This document shows positions 32,105 to 40,127 of a DNA stretch of 64,000 nucleotides, piece after piece (position 1 is the stretch's first letter; each line of letters opens with the position of its first letter). The stretch covers positions 744,001-808,000 of the forward strand of contig CAVTYY010000004.1 of assembly GCA_963739045.1 (NCBI GenBank). Direction: 5' to 3'. The notes below the pieces were generated by a model. It had not been told where the DNA came from and searched no databases. It was given only the letters and a program-made list of their open reading frames with translations. Source of the stretch: Halobacillus_B sp963739045 (lineage in GTDB: Bacteria; Bacillota; Bacilli; Bacillales; Halobacillaceae). Made by a program: the position numbers and the translations under genes.

Positions 32105-33475
32105 ATGCATATTTTAGCTGTTGGTTTAAATTATAAAACAGCCCCTGTGGAAATTAGAGAAAAGCTTACATTTTCTGACGAACACGTGCCGGAGGCGATG
32201 CAGCGTCTCAGCGTCCAGAAAAGTGTCCTGGAGAATGTGATTATTTCTACATGTAACCGTACGGAAATCTATGCTGTTGTCGACCAGCTTCATACAGGCA
32301 GGTATTATATAAAACAATTTCTTGCTGATTGGTTCAAGCTGGATAAGGAGGATTTTTCTCCATATCTTTCTATTATGGAAGACGACGGGGCAATGGAACA
32401 TTTAATGAGAGTGACCGCCGGTTTAGATTCCATGGTACTTGGAGAAACGCAGATCCTTGGACAAATGAAGCAGGCATTTAATTTGGCACAGGAGGCCCAA
32501 ACTACGGGTACAATTTTTAACCAGTTATTTAAACAATCCATTACGAATGCAAAGAAAGCTCATAAGGATACTGAAATTGGTGAAAATGCTGTATCCGTAA
32601 GTTATGCAGCTGTTGAACTTGCCCGAAAGATATTTGGTGATTTAGTTCATAAGCATATCGTCATCTTAGGTGCCGGAAAAATGGGTGAATTAGCTGCAAA
32701 AAATCTTCAAGGCTCAGGGGTAAAACAAGTCACAGTAGTCAATCGTACGTTATCAAAAGCTGAGGTAGTTGCAGATCAGTTTAATGGACTGGCTACAACG
32801 ATGGATCATCTAGACGAGGCGTTGATTGATGCTGATATTGTCATTAGCTCTACTGGCGCGAGCGAATATGTGATCTCCAGGGATCGTATGGAGCCTATTC
32901 ATCGTCAGCGTAAAGGTAAGCCGCTATTTTTAGTGGATATTGCTGTACCGCGGGACTTAGACCCTGCCATGGAAGACTTAGAGAGCGTTTTCCTGTATGA
33001 CATTGATGATTTACAAGGAATTGTCGATGCAAACCTGGCACGGAGAAAACAGGCTGCTGAACAAATAGACTTGTTGATTGAAGAACAAATCGTGGAATTT
33101 AAAGAATGGCTTCAAACCATTGGTGTCGTTCCTGTTATTTCTGCTCTCCGCTCTAAGGCGCTTGGAATCCAGGCAGAAACGATGAAGAGCATTGAGCGAA
33201 AAATTCCTGAACTGTCAGAGCGTGAAAAGAAAGTGCTCCGCAAGCATACAAAAAGTATCATAAATCAAATGCTTAAAGAACCGATTCAGCAGGCGAAAGA
33301 ATTAGCGGCTAAGCCAGATTCTAAAGAAAATCTGGAGTTATTCACTAAGATCTTTGGCATTAGTGAAGAAGTTGAGCAGGAAGTTATGGAACAGGAAAGA
33401 AAGAATAGAAGTGCAGTACAGAACGCTGAAGAGGAAACCTCCTTTTCTTCAATCGCCCAGATTGCTAATTCATAA
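32105..33475 (+). CDS. hemA: Glutamyl-tRNA reductase
   Basis: This 456-residue enzyme commits glutamate to haem by reducing glutamyl-tRNA to glutamate semialdehyde with NADPH. The catalytic C50 lies in STCNRTEIY; the NADPH fold contains ILGAGKMGELAAKNL; DIAVPRDLDP and the C-terminal dimerisation helix are present. The ATG at 32105 gives the family N-terminus MHILAVGLNYKT; a TTG at 32090 would add five residues. First gene of hemAXCDBL. Confidence 0.97.
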   Translation: MHILAVGLNYKTAPVEIREKLTFSDEHVPEAMQRLSVQKSVLENVIISTCNRTEIYAVVDQLHTGRYYIKQFLADWFKLDKEDFSPYLSIMEDDGAMEHLMRVTAGLDSMVLGETQILGQMKQAFNLAQEAQTTGTIFNQLFKQSITNAKKAHKDTEIGENAVSVSYAAVELARKIFGDLVHKHIVILGAGKMGELAAKNLQGSGVKQVTVVNRTLSKAEVVADQFNGLATTMDHLDEALIDADIVISSTGASEYVISRDRMEPIHRQRKGKPLFLVDIAVPRDLDPAMEDLESVFLYDIDDLQGIVDANLARRKQAAEQIDLLIEEQIVEFKEWLQTIGVVPVISALRSKALGIQAETMKSIERKIPELSEREKKVLRKHTKSIINQMLKEPIQQAKELAAKPDSKENLELFTKIFGISEEVEQEVMEQERKNRSAVQNAEEETSFSSIAQIANS

Positions 33476-33489
33476 GGGTGGAATTTGTC

Positions 33490-34308
33490 ATGTGGGATTT
33501 CAAGTGGATTTATGAACTCGTGCTGTTACTGTACGGTCTTAGTTTAATCGGGTACTTCATAGATTTTATTCAAACCAACCGGAAGGCTAATCGATCCGCC
33601 TTCTGGTTACTTAGTGTGGTTTGGCTGCTGCAAACCTTTTTTTTATTGAGTCAGGTTCTTGTTAAAGACAATTTTCCTGTTATGAATATATATGAAGGTC
33701 TCTATTTTTACGCATGGATTTTAGTAACCTTTTCTTTATTGATTAACCGGTTATTCCGCGTGGATTTTCTGGTTTTTTTTACAAATGTACTCGGATTTCT
33801 CGTGATGCTGCTGCATATTTCCACACGTGCCCAAGCGGATCTTGCTGAGCAAGGCGTCCGTTTGGTGAATGAAATGCTGGTGGTGCATATAAGTCTTGCG
33901 CTTATATCTTACGCTTTTTTCACTTTTTCGTTCGTATTTTCGATTATGTATTTGCTGCAGTATCGTTTGCTCAAGCAAAAAAAATGGAATACGAAGCTTT
34001 TTAGATTAGGGGATTTAACAAAACTTGATTATTTCTCCTATATAGCTATCATGCTCGGTGTCCCTCTGCTAGTTATAGCTATTATTCTAGGAGTTACCTG
34101 GGGATATGTTTCGCCGGACGTTTTTTATTGGTACGATTCTAAAACATTAGGTTCCTTTCTCGTCTTGCTCGTTTATATTATTTATTTAGTTCTAAGGGTG
34201 GTAAAGGGATATCAGGGACGTACAATTTCCATATTTAATACGGCTGCATTTTTGTTTTTACTTATTAATTTTCTGCTCTTTGGATCATTATCGAACTTTC
34301 ATTTTTAA
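33490..34308 (+). CDS. hemX: HemX, cytochrome c assembly-type membrane protein
   Basis: This 272-residue membrane protein has about eight helices of the CcsA/HemX type, between hemA and hemC as in B. subtilis, where HemX lowers the amount of HemA. The central EMLVVHISLALISYAFFTF and VTWGYVSPDVFYWYDSKTLGSF regions are family features. AAGGGTGG is 8 bases before the ATG at 33490; an in-frame GTG at 33478 overlaps this site. Confidence 0.93.
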   Translation: MWDFKWIYELVLLLYGLSLIGYFIDFIQTNRKANRSAFWLLSVVWLLQTFFLLSQVLVKDNFPVMNIYEGLYFYAWILVTFSLLINRLFRVDFLVFFTNVLGFLVMLLHISTRAQADLAEQGVRLVNEMLVVHISLALISYAFFTFSFVFSIMYLLQYRLLKQKKWNTKLFRLGDLTKLDYFSYIAIMLGVPLLVIAIILGVTWGYVSPDVFYWYDSKTLGSFLVLLVYIIYLVLRVVKGYQGRTISIFNTAAFLFLLINFLLFGSLSNFHF

Positions 34309-34327
34309 ACCTTGAGGAGGATGTATT

Positions 34328-35257
34328 TTGCGAAAAATCGTCATTGGATCACGAAAAAGCAACCTGGCTATCACTCAGACAGAATGGGTTATCGAACAAC
34401 TGAAAAATTTGGATCCTTCTTATGAATTTGAAATTAAGCGCATTTCCACGAAAGGGGATCAAATCCTTGATGTTACTTTAAACAAAGTAGGCGGAAAAGG
34501 TTTATTTATTAAGGAAATTGAACAGGCGATGTATGATAAAGAAATTGACATGGCTGTTCATAGTATGAAGGATATACCGGGGGAAGTTGCTGAAGGACTG
34601 ACAGTGGCATCGATTCCTGTGCGAGAAGATCACCGGGATGCTTTTGTCTCTAATGGAAATGTTCTCCTGAAAGATCTTCCAACCGGTTCTGTGGTAGGAA
34701 CAAGCAGTCTCCGAAGAGGTTCGCAAATTAAGGCAGTCCGACCAGATGTGGAAATCAAATGGATAAGAGGGAATATTGATACACGTTTACGGAAACTGAA
34801 GGAAGAAGACTATGACGCCATTATCCTTGCAGCCGCTGGATTAAAAAGAATGGGCTGGGACGATGATCTAGTGACGGAATATCTTGAGCCGGATGTTTGT
34901 GTTCCTGCTGTGGGACAAGGAGCCCTTGCTATCCAATGCAGAGAAGATGATGAAGAACTTCGTGACTATCTTATGAAGATCAATCATGAATATACTGCAG
35001 TTACGGTTAAAGCTGAACGGAAATTTCTTCAAGACTTGAATGGTGGCTGTCAAGTTCCTATTGGTGGCTATGCTTACCGGAAAGGAAAAGAAATTTTCTT
35101 AACTGGTCTGGTGGGCACTCCAGATGGCAAAACCATTTTACAAGAAACGGTTAGCGGTGAAGATCCTCTAGAAGTAGGTAAAGAGGCAGCGAAGCGTTTA
35201 AAAGCACAAGGGGCTCAGGAAATTGTGGACCGGGCGAAAGAGGAGTTCGGTCAATAA
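34328..35257 (+). CDS. hemC: Porphobilinogen deaminase
   Basis: This 309-residue enzyme joins four porphobilinogens into hydroxymethylbilane. The dipyrromethane-cofactor cysteine is C241 in LNGGCQVPIGGYA. Other landmarks are IGSRKSNLAITQTEWV, STKGDQ, VHSMKDIP and GTSSLRR. The TTG start has GAGGAGG 8 bases upstream. The stop overlaps the hemD ATG (TAATGA). Confidence 0.97.
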   Translation: MRKIVIGSRKSNLAITQTEWVIEQLKNLDPSYEFEIKRISTKGDQILDVTLNKVGGKGLFIKEIEQAMYDKEIDMAVHSMKDIPGEVAEGLTVASIPVREDHRDAFVSNGNVLLKDLPTGSVVGTSSLRRGSQIKAVRPDVEIKWIRGNIDTRLRKLKEEDYDAIILAAAGLKRMGWDDDLVTEYLEPDVCVPAVGQGALAIQCREDDEELRDYLMKINHEYTAVTVKAERKFLQDLNGGCQVPIGGYAYRKGKEIFLTGLVGTPDGKTILQETVSGEDPLEVGKEAAKRLKAQGAQEIVDRAKEEFGQ

Positions 35258-36027
35258 TGACTGCACTTGCAGGGAAACGTATTCTTAATACTAGAGGTAA
35301 ATCCCAGGCGAAATCCCTGTCCATATTAATAGAACAAGCAGGGGGCAGCACTATTGAAGCCCCTCTGCTCACCTTTCAAAGTCATTCATCAGAAAAAAAT
35401 GATGATATCATCTCTAAACTTCACGACTATTCCTGGGTTTTTGTGACAAGCTCTAATGGTGTGAAGTTTTTTTTCGATCTATTAATTGAAAGAGAAAAGG
35501 TGCTGCCCAAGCAGATCAACTGGGCCGTGGTAGGGAGAAAAACTTCCCGAATACTTGCCGATTATGGCATAATAGCTGATTTTATTCCTGATAAATTCCA
35601 AGCTCAGCAGCTGGTAAAAGAATTCTTAAGCATCTATGAAAATCCTGGACGCATTCTTTTTATCCGCGGCAATCAATCTCGGGAAGAAATTCCCCGGATG
35701 TTGAAGGAAAAACAGGTGTTTTTTCAAACAATGACTGTTTATGATACGCTACCATTAAAAGATAGTCAGGATCTAATTCATACATGTATCGAGCAAAGTA
35801 CAGTGGACGCATTAACGTTCACCAGTCCTTCAACGATAGATGCTTTTATTGAGGCGCTCGGCAAGGGAATGAAGAAAGCGCTGAGTTTTCCTTGTTTCTG
35901 TATTGGTCCGACAACAGGAGCGAGGGCACGTGAAATGGGATTTAAAGAAATCTATATTCCTGAGCAGTATACCCTCTCCCATATGGTAGACCAAATAATT
36001 AATTATTTTTCCAATAAAGGAGATTAA
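35257..36027 (+). CDS. hemD: Uroporphyrinogen-III synthase
   Basis: This 256-residue enzyme closes hydroxymethylbilane to uroporphyrinogen III. The family is poorly conserved; recognisable parts are KRILNTRGKSQA at the N-terminus, FVTSSNGVKFFFDLL, VYDTLPL and TFTSPSTIDAF, plus CIGPTTGARARE. It overlaps hemC by one base. Confidence 0.93.
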   Translation: MTALAGKRILNTRGKSQAKSLSILIEQAGGSTIEAPLLTFQSHSSEKNDDIISKLHDYSWVFVTSSNGVKFFFDLLIEREKVLPKQINWAVVGRKTSRILADYGIIADFIPDKFQAQQLVKEFLSIYENPGRILFIRGNQSREEIPRMLKEKQVFFQTMTVYDTLPLKDSQDLIHTCIEQSTVDALTFTSPSTIDAFIEALGKGMKKALSFPCFCIGPTTGARAREMGFKEIYIPEQYTLSHMVDQIINYFSNKGD

Positions 36028-36031
36028 TATC

Positions 36032-37012
36032 ATGAAAGAATTAGAGTTTAAACGTCACCGCCGCCTCCGCAGCACAGATAATATGCGTGCGCTAGTGAGA
36101 GAAACCCACTTAATTAAAGACGATTTGATTTTCCCTATTTTTGTGCTGGAAGAAAATGATGTTAAGAATGAAGTACCTTCCATGCCGGGAGTTTATCAAG
36201 TATCGCTTAATTACTTAACCGAAGAAATGAATGAGCTGGTGAACTTAGGGATCAAATCAGTGATTGTGTTTGGAGTACCCCAGGAAAAAGATGAAGCAGG
36301 CAGTGAAGCTTATAACGAAGAAGGCATCGTGCAAAGAGCGATTCGCCAAATCAAGGAAGAAGTCCCTTCACTTACAGTTATAGCGGATACATGCCTATGT
36401 CAGTATACTGACCACGGGCACTGCGGAGTGGTGCGTAACGGAGATATTGCGAATGATGAATCTCTTGAACTAATCACGAAAACGGCTATTACTCAAGCTC
36501 AGGCGGGAGCAGACATTATTGCTCCGTCTAATATGATGGATGGTTTTGTAGCTGCAATCCGCCAGGGATTAGATGAGGCAGGTTACAGCCAAATTCCTGT
36601 CATGAGTTACGCAGTGAAGTATGCTTCAGCTTTTTATGGACCTTTCCGTGATGCTGCGCATAGTACTCCGCAGTTTGGTGACCGTAAAGCTTACCAAATG
36701 GACCCGGCCAATCGTCTAGAGGCCATCAGGGAAGCTGAATCAGATGTGGAAGAAGGAGCGGACTTTCTTATCGTGAAACCTTCTCTTGCTTATCTTGATA
36801 TCATGAGAGAAGTGAAAGACCGCTTTCGTTTGCCGCTGGTGGCTTACAATGTAAGCGGCGAATATGCCATGATTAAAGCTGCTGCCCAAAATGGGTGGGT
36901 GGATGAGAAAGCGATTGTACTTGAAAAACTAACAGCCATGAAGCGCGCTGGGGCAGATTTGATTATTACCTACTTTGCCAAAGATGCAGCGAAATGGCTT
37001 AGTGAATCTTAA
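36032..37012 (+). CDS. hemB: Delta-aminolevulinic acid dehydratase
   Basis: This 326-residue enzyme condenses two 5-aminolevulinates to porphobilinogen. The zinc-type cysteines C121, C123 and C131 lie in CLCQYTDHGHCG, and the two active-site lysines are K196 (SYAVKYASAFYGPFRDA) and K249 (IVKPSLAYLD). AAAGGAG precedes the ATG; the gap to hemD is four bases. Confidence 0.98.
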   Translation: MKELEFKRHRRLRSTDNMRALVRETHLIKDDLIFPIFVLEENDVKNEVPSMPGVYQVSLNYLTEEMNELVNLGIKSVIVFGVPQEKDEAGSEAYNEEGIVQRAIRQIKEEVPSLTVIADTCLCQYTDHGHCGVVRNGDIANDESLELITKTAITQAQAGADIIAPSNMMDGFVAAIRQGLDEAGYSQIPVMSYAVKYASAFYGPFRDAAHSTPQFGDRKAYQMDPANRLEAIREAESDVEEGADFLIVKPSLAYLDIMREVKDRFRLPLVAYNVSGEYAMIKAAAQNGWVDEKAIVLEKLTAMKRAGADLIITYFAKDAAKWLSES

Positions 37013-37040
37013 TCTTTAGATCGGAAAGGGATGGTAGGAA

Positions 37041-38324
37041 TTGAAAAAATTTGAGCGTTCCATTGAAGCTTACAAAGAAGCCATAAACTTGATGCCAGGG
37101 GGAGTAAATTCTCCAGTACGGGCGTTTAACTCTGTAAATATGGATCCTATTTTTATGGAAAGAGGAAAAGGATCTAAAATTTATGATATTGATGGGCATG
37201 AGTATATCGATTATGTCTTAAGCTGGGGCCCGCTCATCTTAGGGCATGCAGACGATCGCGTAGTCGAAGCTCTAAAGAAAACAACTGAACTTGGCACAAG
37301 TTTCGGTGCACCGACTGAGATCGAAAATAAATTAGCCAAGCTAGTGACTGAACGCGTTCCTTCTATTGAAATGCTTCGAATGGTGAACTCAGGTACAGAA
37401 GCTACGATGAGTGCGCTTCGTGTGGCCCGTGGTTATACTGGGCGCGATAAAATCCTGAAGTTTGAAGGGAATTACCATGGTCATGGAGATTCGCTGTTAA
37501 TTAAAGCAGGATCTGGAGTGGCGACGTTAGGTCTCCCGGATTCTCCAGGCGTTCCTGAATCGATTGCCCAAAATACGATTACAGTACCCTACAACGATTT
37601 AGAAAGTGCTCGTTACGTTTTTGAGCAATACGGAGATGATCTTGCGGCCGTTATTATTGAGCCTGTATCAGGTAATATGGGTGTGGTGCCACCAGATGAG
37701 AGCTTTCTGCAAGGCTTACGCACTCTCACAGAAGATAATGGCACCGTTCTAATCTTCGATGAAGTGATGACTGGATTTCGGGTAGGTTATAACTGTGCCC
37801 AGGGCCACTTTAACGTCACTCCTGATATGACTTGCTTAGGTAAAGTGATCGGCGGAGGACTTCCAGTAGGCGCTTATGGAGGAAGACGAGAGATTATGGA
37901 ACGTGTAGCGCCTGTAGGTGACATTTATCAAGCGGGAACATTATCTGGAAACCCTCTGGCAATGACTGCTGGCTATGAGACCCTTTCTGCTATGACAGAA
38001 GATCAATATGCAAAAATCAGCAAAAAAGTTGACCGTTTAATGGAAGGATTTCAAGGAGCAGCGACAGAAAACAATATTCCATTTACCGTTAACCGTGCCG
38101 GATCTATGGTTGGCTTCTTCTTTAATCAGGAGCCGGTTACCAACTTTGAAACTGCCAGTCAATCTAATTTAGAAATGTTTGCGAGTTACTACCGGGGTAT
38201 GATTGAAGAGGGAATCTTCCTTCCCCCTTCTCAATTTGAAGGGCTTTTTCTGTCTGCGGCTCATTCGGACGAAGATATTGAAAGAACCATTGAAGCAGCG
38301 AAGAAAGTATTTGCAACCCTGTAA
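37041..38324 (+). CDS. hemL: Glutamate-1-semialdehyde 2,1-aminomutase
   Basis: This 427-residue PLP enzyme makes 5-aminolevulinate from glutamate semialdehyde. The PLP lysine is K268 in GKVIGGGLPVGAYGG, and LMPGGVNSPVRAF and FDEVMTGFRV are class-III aminotransferase marks. The start is TTG, with GGAAAGGG and TAGGA upstream. Last gene of the haem operon. Confidence 0.97.
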   Translation: MKKFERSIEAYKEAINLMPGGVNSPVRAFNSVNMDPIFMERGKGSKIYDIDGHEYIDYVLSWGPLILGHADDRVVEALKKTTELGTSFGAPTEIENKLAKLVTERVPSIEMLRMVNSGTEATMSALRVARGYTGRDKILKFEGNYHGHGDSLLIKAGSGVATLGLPDSPGVPESIAQNTITVPYNDLESARYVFEQYGDDLAAVIIEPVSGNMGVVPPDESFLQGLRTLTEDNGTVLIFDEVMTGFRVGYNCAQGHFNVTPDMTCLGKVIGGGLPVGAYGGRREIMERVAPVGDIYQAGTLSGNPLAMTAGYETLSAMTEDQYAKISKKVDRLMEGFQGAATENNIPFTVNRAGSMVGFFFNQEPVTNFETASQSNLEMFASYYRGMIEEGIFLPPSQFEGLFLSAAHSDEDIERTIEAAKKVFATL

Positions 38325-38349
38325 ACTGAAATAAAATATATATTCCATC

Positions 38350-38393
38350 AGCAAACCCGAACCTCTAGATTGGTTCGGGTTTGCTTTGTTTTA
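38350..38393 (+). terminator. hem operon terminator
   Basis: A perfect 14-bp stem (AGCAAACCCGAACC with its complement at 38372-38385) is followed by TTTG and TTTT. Confidence 0.9.
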
Positions 38394-38484
38394 CAATAAG
38401 TTAGGGTTTCGCCACCCTTTTTGATTTTCGTTATAAAGGATCATTTTTTTCAGGGTTCCCGTCAGCCGTTGTCTCCTTTTCTAT

Positions 38485-38512
38485 GTATATAACCATGCCT
38501 CTTGCATAAGTT
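38485..38512 (+). promoter_or_regulatory. Possible SigE promoter of spoVID
   Basis: GTATATA (38485-38491) and CATAAGTT (38505-38512), 13 bases apart, partly match the SigE pattern (KMATATT, then CATACAMT). Support is moderate and rests on the known SigE control of spoVID. Confidence 0.35.
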
Positions 38513-38557
38513 GTAATAGATGGCTGAGTTTCACCTTATAAGGGAGGGGACGTTAAA

Positions 38558-39556
38558 ATGCAAAATAAAGCATTTTCATTTCAATTAGATGAATCTCTAT
38601 GGTTTAAGGAAGGACAGGGTGTAAGGGAACTTTTAGGCATTTCCCTGGAACCGGAAATTACTATAGAACAATTGCAAAATGAAGTACGGCTGCTTGGGAC
38701 CGTTGAATTAACTGGAGAATATCTTCCTGACCAGGAAAGAAATCAATATGAGGAAATTCCCACTGTGCAATCAATAAGAGTCATCAGCGAAGTAGAGAGA
38801 GGCGAAGAGGGAGTTCATTATTTTTCTCATTCTTTTCCAGTTGAGATAACGGTTCCGAATGAAAGAGTTCACGATGTAAATACCGTTCTGGTGGAAATAG
38901 AAAACTTTGATTATGAATTGCCTGCCACAAACCAATTGCGTCTACAGGCTCAAATGAATATCAATGGAATCCGACAGCCCAAAACCAATGAAATTGCGGA
39001 TGAAGATGAAACTTTTGATGAATCAACGACCATTGGACCCGTGAATTACCATCCTCAAAATACGCAGGAAAGACCAACCGTAGATCAGCGGGAAACGCCG
39101 ATTGTTTCATTAAATGATGACCAGTCTCACCAAGGTGCGGATGAAAGCAGTGGTCGGTGGACTTATAAAAAGACGCAGACGTTTAACGAGTTTTTTGGTA
39201 AGGAAGAGAAGAACGAAGAAGCTTTCCAGGAACCAGATGAAAGTACAAGCGGCTGGGAAATGAATACAGTCATCGAATCGAGTTCCTCTTCATCTGTTGC
39301 TAATAAATCTTCCGCTTCATCTGAAGAGGAGTCTTCAGATGAAAAAGCGAGTGTGCATGGCATTAAGCAAATATTTAAACACTTATTTCCTAATCGAGAA
39401 GATTCTTATACTCAAATGAAAATGTACATTGTCCAGGAGGATGAAACGCTGGCAACTATAGCCGAAAGGTATGAAATTTCTTTAAGCAAATTAGAGAAGA
39501 TGAATGCAAATCGAGAAAGTATCTCTCCTGGACAAATCGTGTACATTCCCAGCTAA
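38558..39556 (+). CDS. spoVID: Stage VI sporulation protein D (spore coat assembly)
   Basis: This 332-residue coat morphogenetic protein has the N-terminal SpoVID domain (FQLDESLWFKEGQGVRELLGISLEPEI), a long acidic Ser/Glu-rich middle, and a C-terminal LysM domain (YIVQEDETLATIAERYEISLSKLEKMN, about 288-332). In B. subtilis it binds SafA and drives coat encasement. AAGGGAGGGG precedes the ATG. The B. subtilis neighbour ysxE is missing; a minus-strand membrane protein gene overlaps the 3' end instead. Confidence 0.92.
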   Translation: MQNKAFSFQLDESLWFKEGQGVRELLGISLEPEITIEQLQNEVRLLGTVELTGEYLPDQERNQYEEIPTVQSIRVISEVERGEEGVHYFSHSFPVEITVPNERVHDVNTVLVEIENFDYELPATNQLRLQAQMNINGIRQPKTNEIADEDETFDESTTIGPVNYHPQNTQERPTVDQRETPIVSLNDDQSHQGADESSGRWTYKKTQTFNEFFGKEEKNEEAFQEPDESTSGWEMNTVIESSSSSSVANKSSASSEEESSDEKASVHGIKQIFKHLFPNREDSYTQMKMYIVQEDETLATIAERYEISLSKLEKMNANRESISPGQIVYIPS

Positions 39557-39741
39557 ATCCATTTCAAGTGAAAGGCAAGGTAAAGGCCGATAATAATGCC
39601 TGTTAAAAAAACGTCTATCGTTGTAGGTAGAAATATGGTGCGGAGCAGCTGGTAGATCATAATCGGTAAGAGCGCTGTTTCGATGAGAAATAACCAGTAT
39701 CTGCACCATGGAGGTAAACGGTATCTGTAAAATCTGCTCAT
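39553..39741 (-). CDS. Small membrane protein, unknown
   Basis: This is a 62-residue protein with a basic, aromatic N-terminus (MSRFYRYRLPPWCRYW) and two hydrophobic helices separated by a short turn. AAAGGAGG lies 9 bases before the ATG on the minus strand, a strong site; a GTG at 39750 is too close to it. The stop codons of this gene and spoVID overlap tail to tail. No family is recognised. Confidence 0.65.
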   Translation of the reverse strand: MSRFYRYRLPPWCRYWLFLIETALLPIMIYQLLRTIFLPTTIDVFLTGIIIGLYLAFHLKWI

Positions 39742-39790
39742 TTCTTTCACCTCCTTTCATGTTAGGAACCGCCTATTTTTTTAAAAACAG

Positions 39791-39820
39791 TTGACTAAAA
39801 TAGTGAATTCTATATACAAT
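39791..39820 (+). promoter_or_regulatory. Promoter of the valS leader
   Basis: TTGACT (39791-39796) is followed by TATACA (16-base spacing) or TACAAT (18-base spacing). Confidence 0.65.
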
Positions 39821-39829
39821 ATGTAATAG

Positions 39830-40095
39830 AACTCCTATACGTGAAATGCCAGGAAAGGGAAGAGTATATGATCAACTCCTTTAGAGAGGAAAACAATTGC
39901 TGAAAGTTTTCCAGGTTTGTTGGTTGTAGAAGGTCGCCCTGGATGCGCAGCTTCTTTGAAAGGATAACAGTAGAAGAAGCCGGTTAGAAGCCGTTAATAA
40001 TTTTAAGTGTGCAGAATAAGTATATGCTGCAAATTAAGGTGGTACCACGGAAATCAATCCCTTTCGTCCTTTATTGGATGGAAGGGATTTTTTGT
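39830..40095 (+). ncRNA. T-box riboswitch (valine)
   Basis: The leader contains the T-box sequence AAGGTGGTACCACGG (40036-40050), which pairs with uncharged tRNA. A terminator follows (14-bp stem from 40056-40069 and 40076-40089, then T6). The upstream stem I region includes a GTAGAAGGTCGCC stretch with GTA and GTC triplets that could act as valine specifier. Uncharged tRNA-Val should favour the antiterminator and read-through into valS. Confidence 0.93.
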
Positions 40096-40127
40096 ATTTT
40101 TAAAAGACTAAAAGGAGGAAGATCAAA

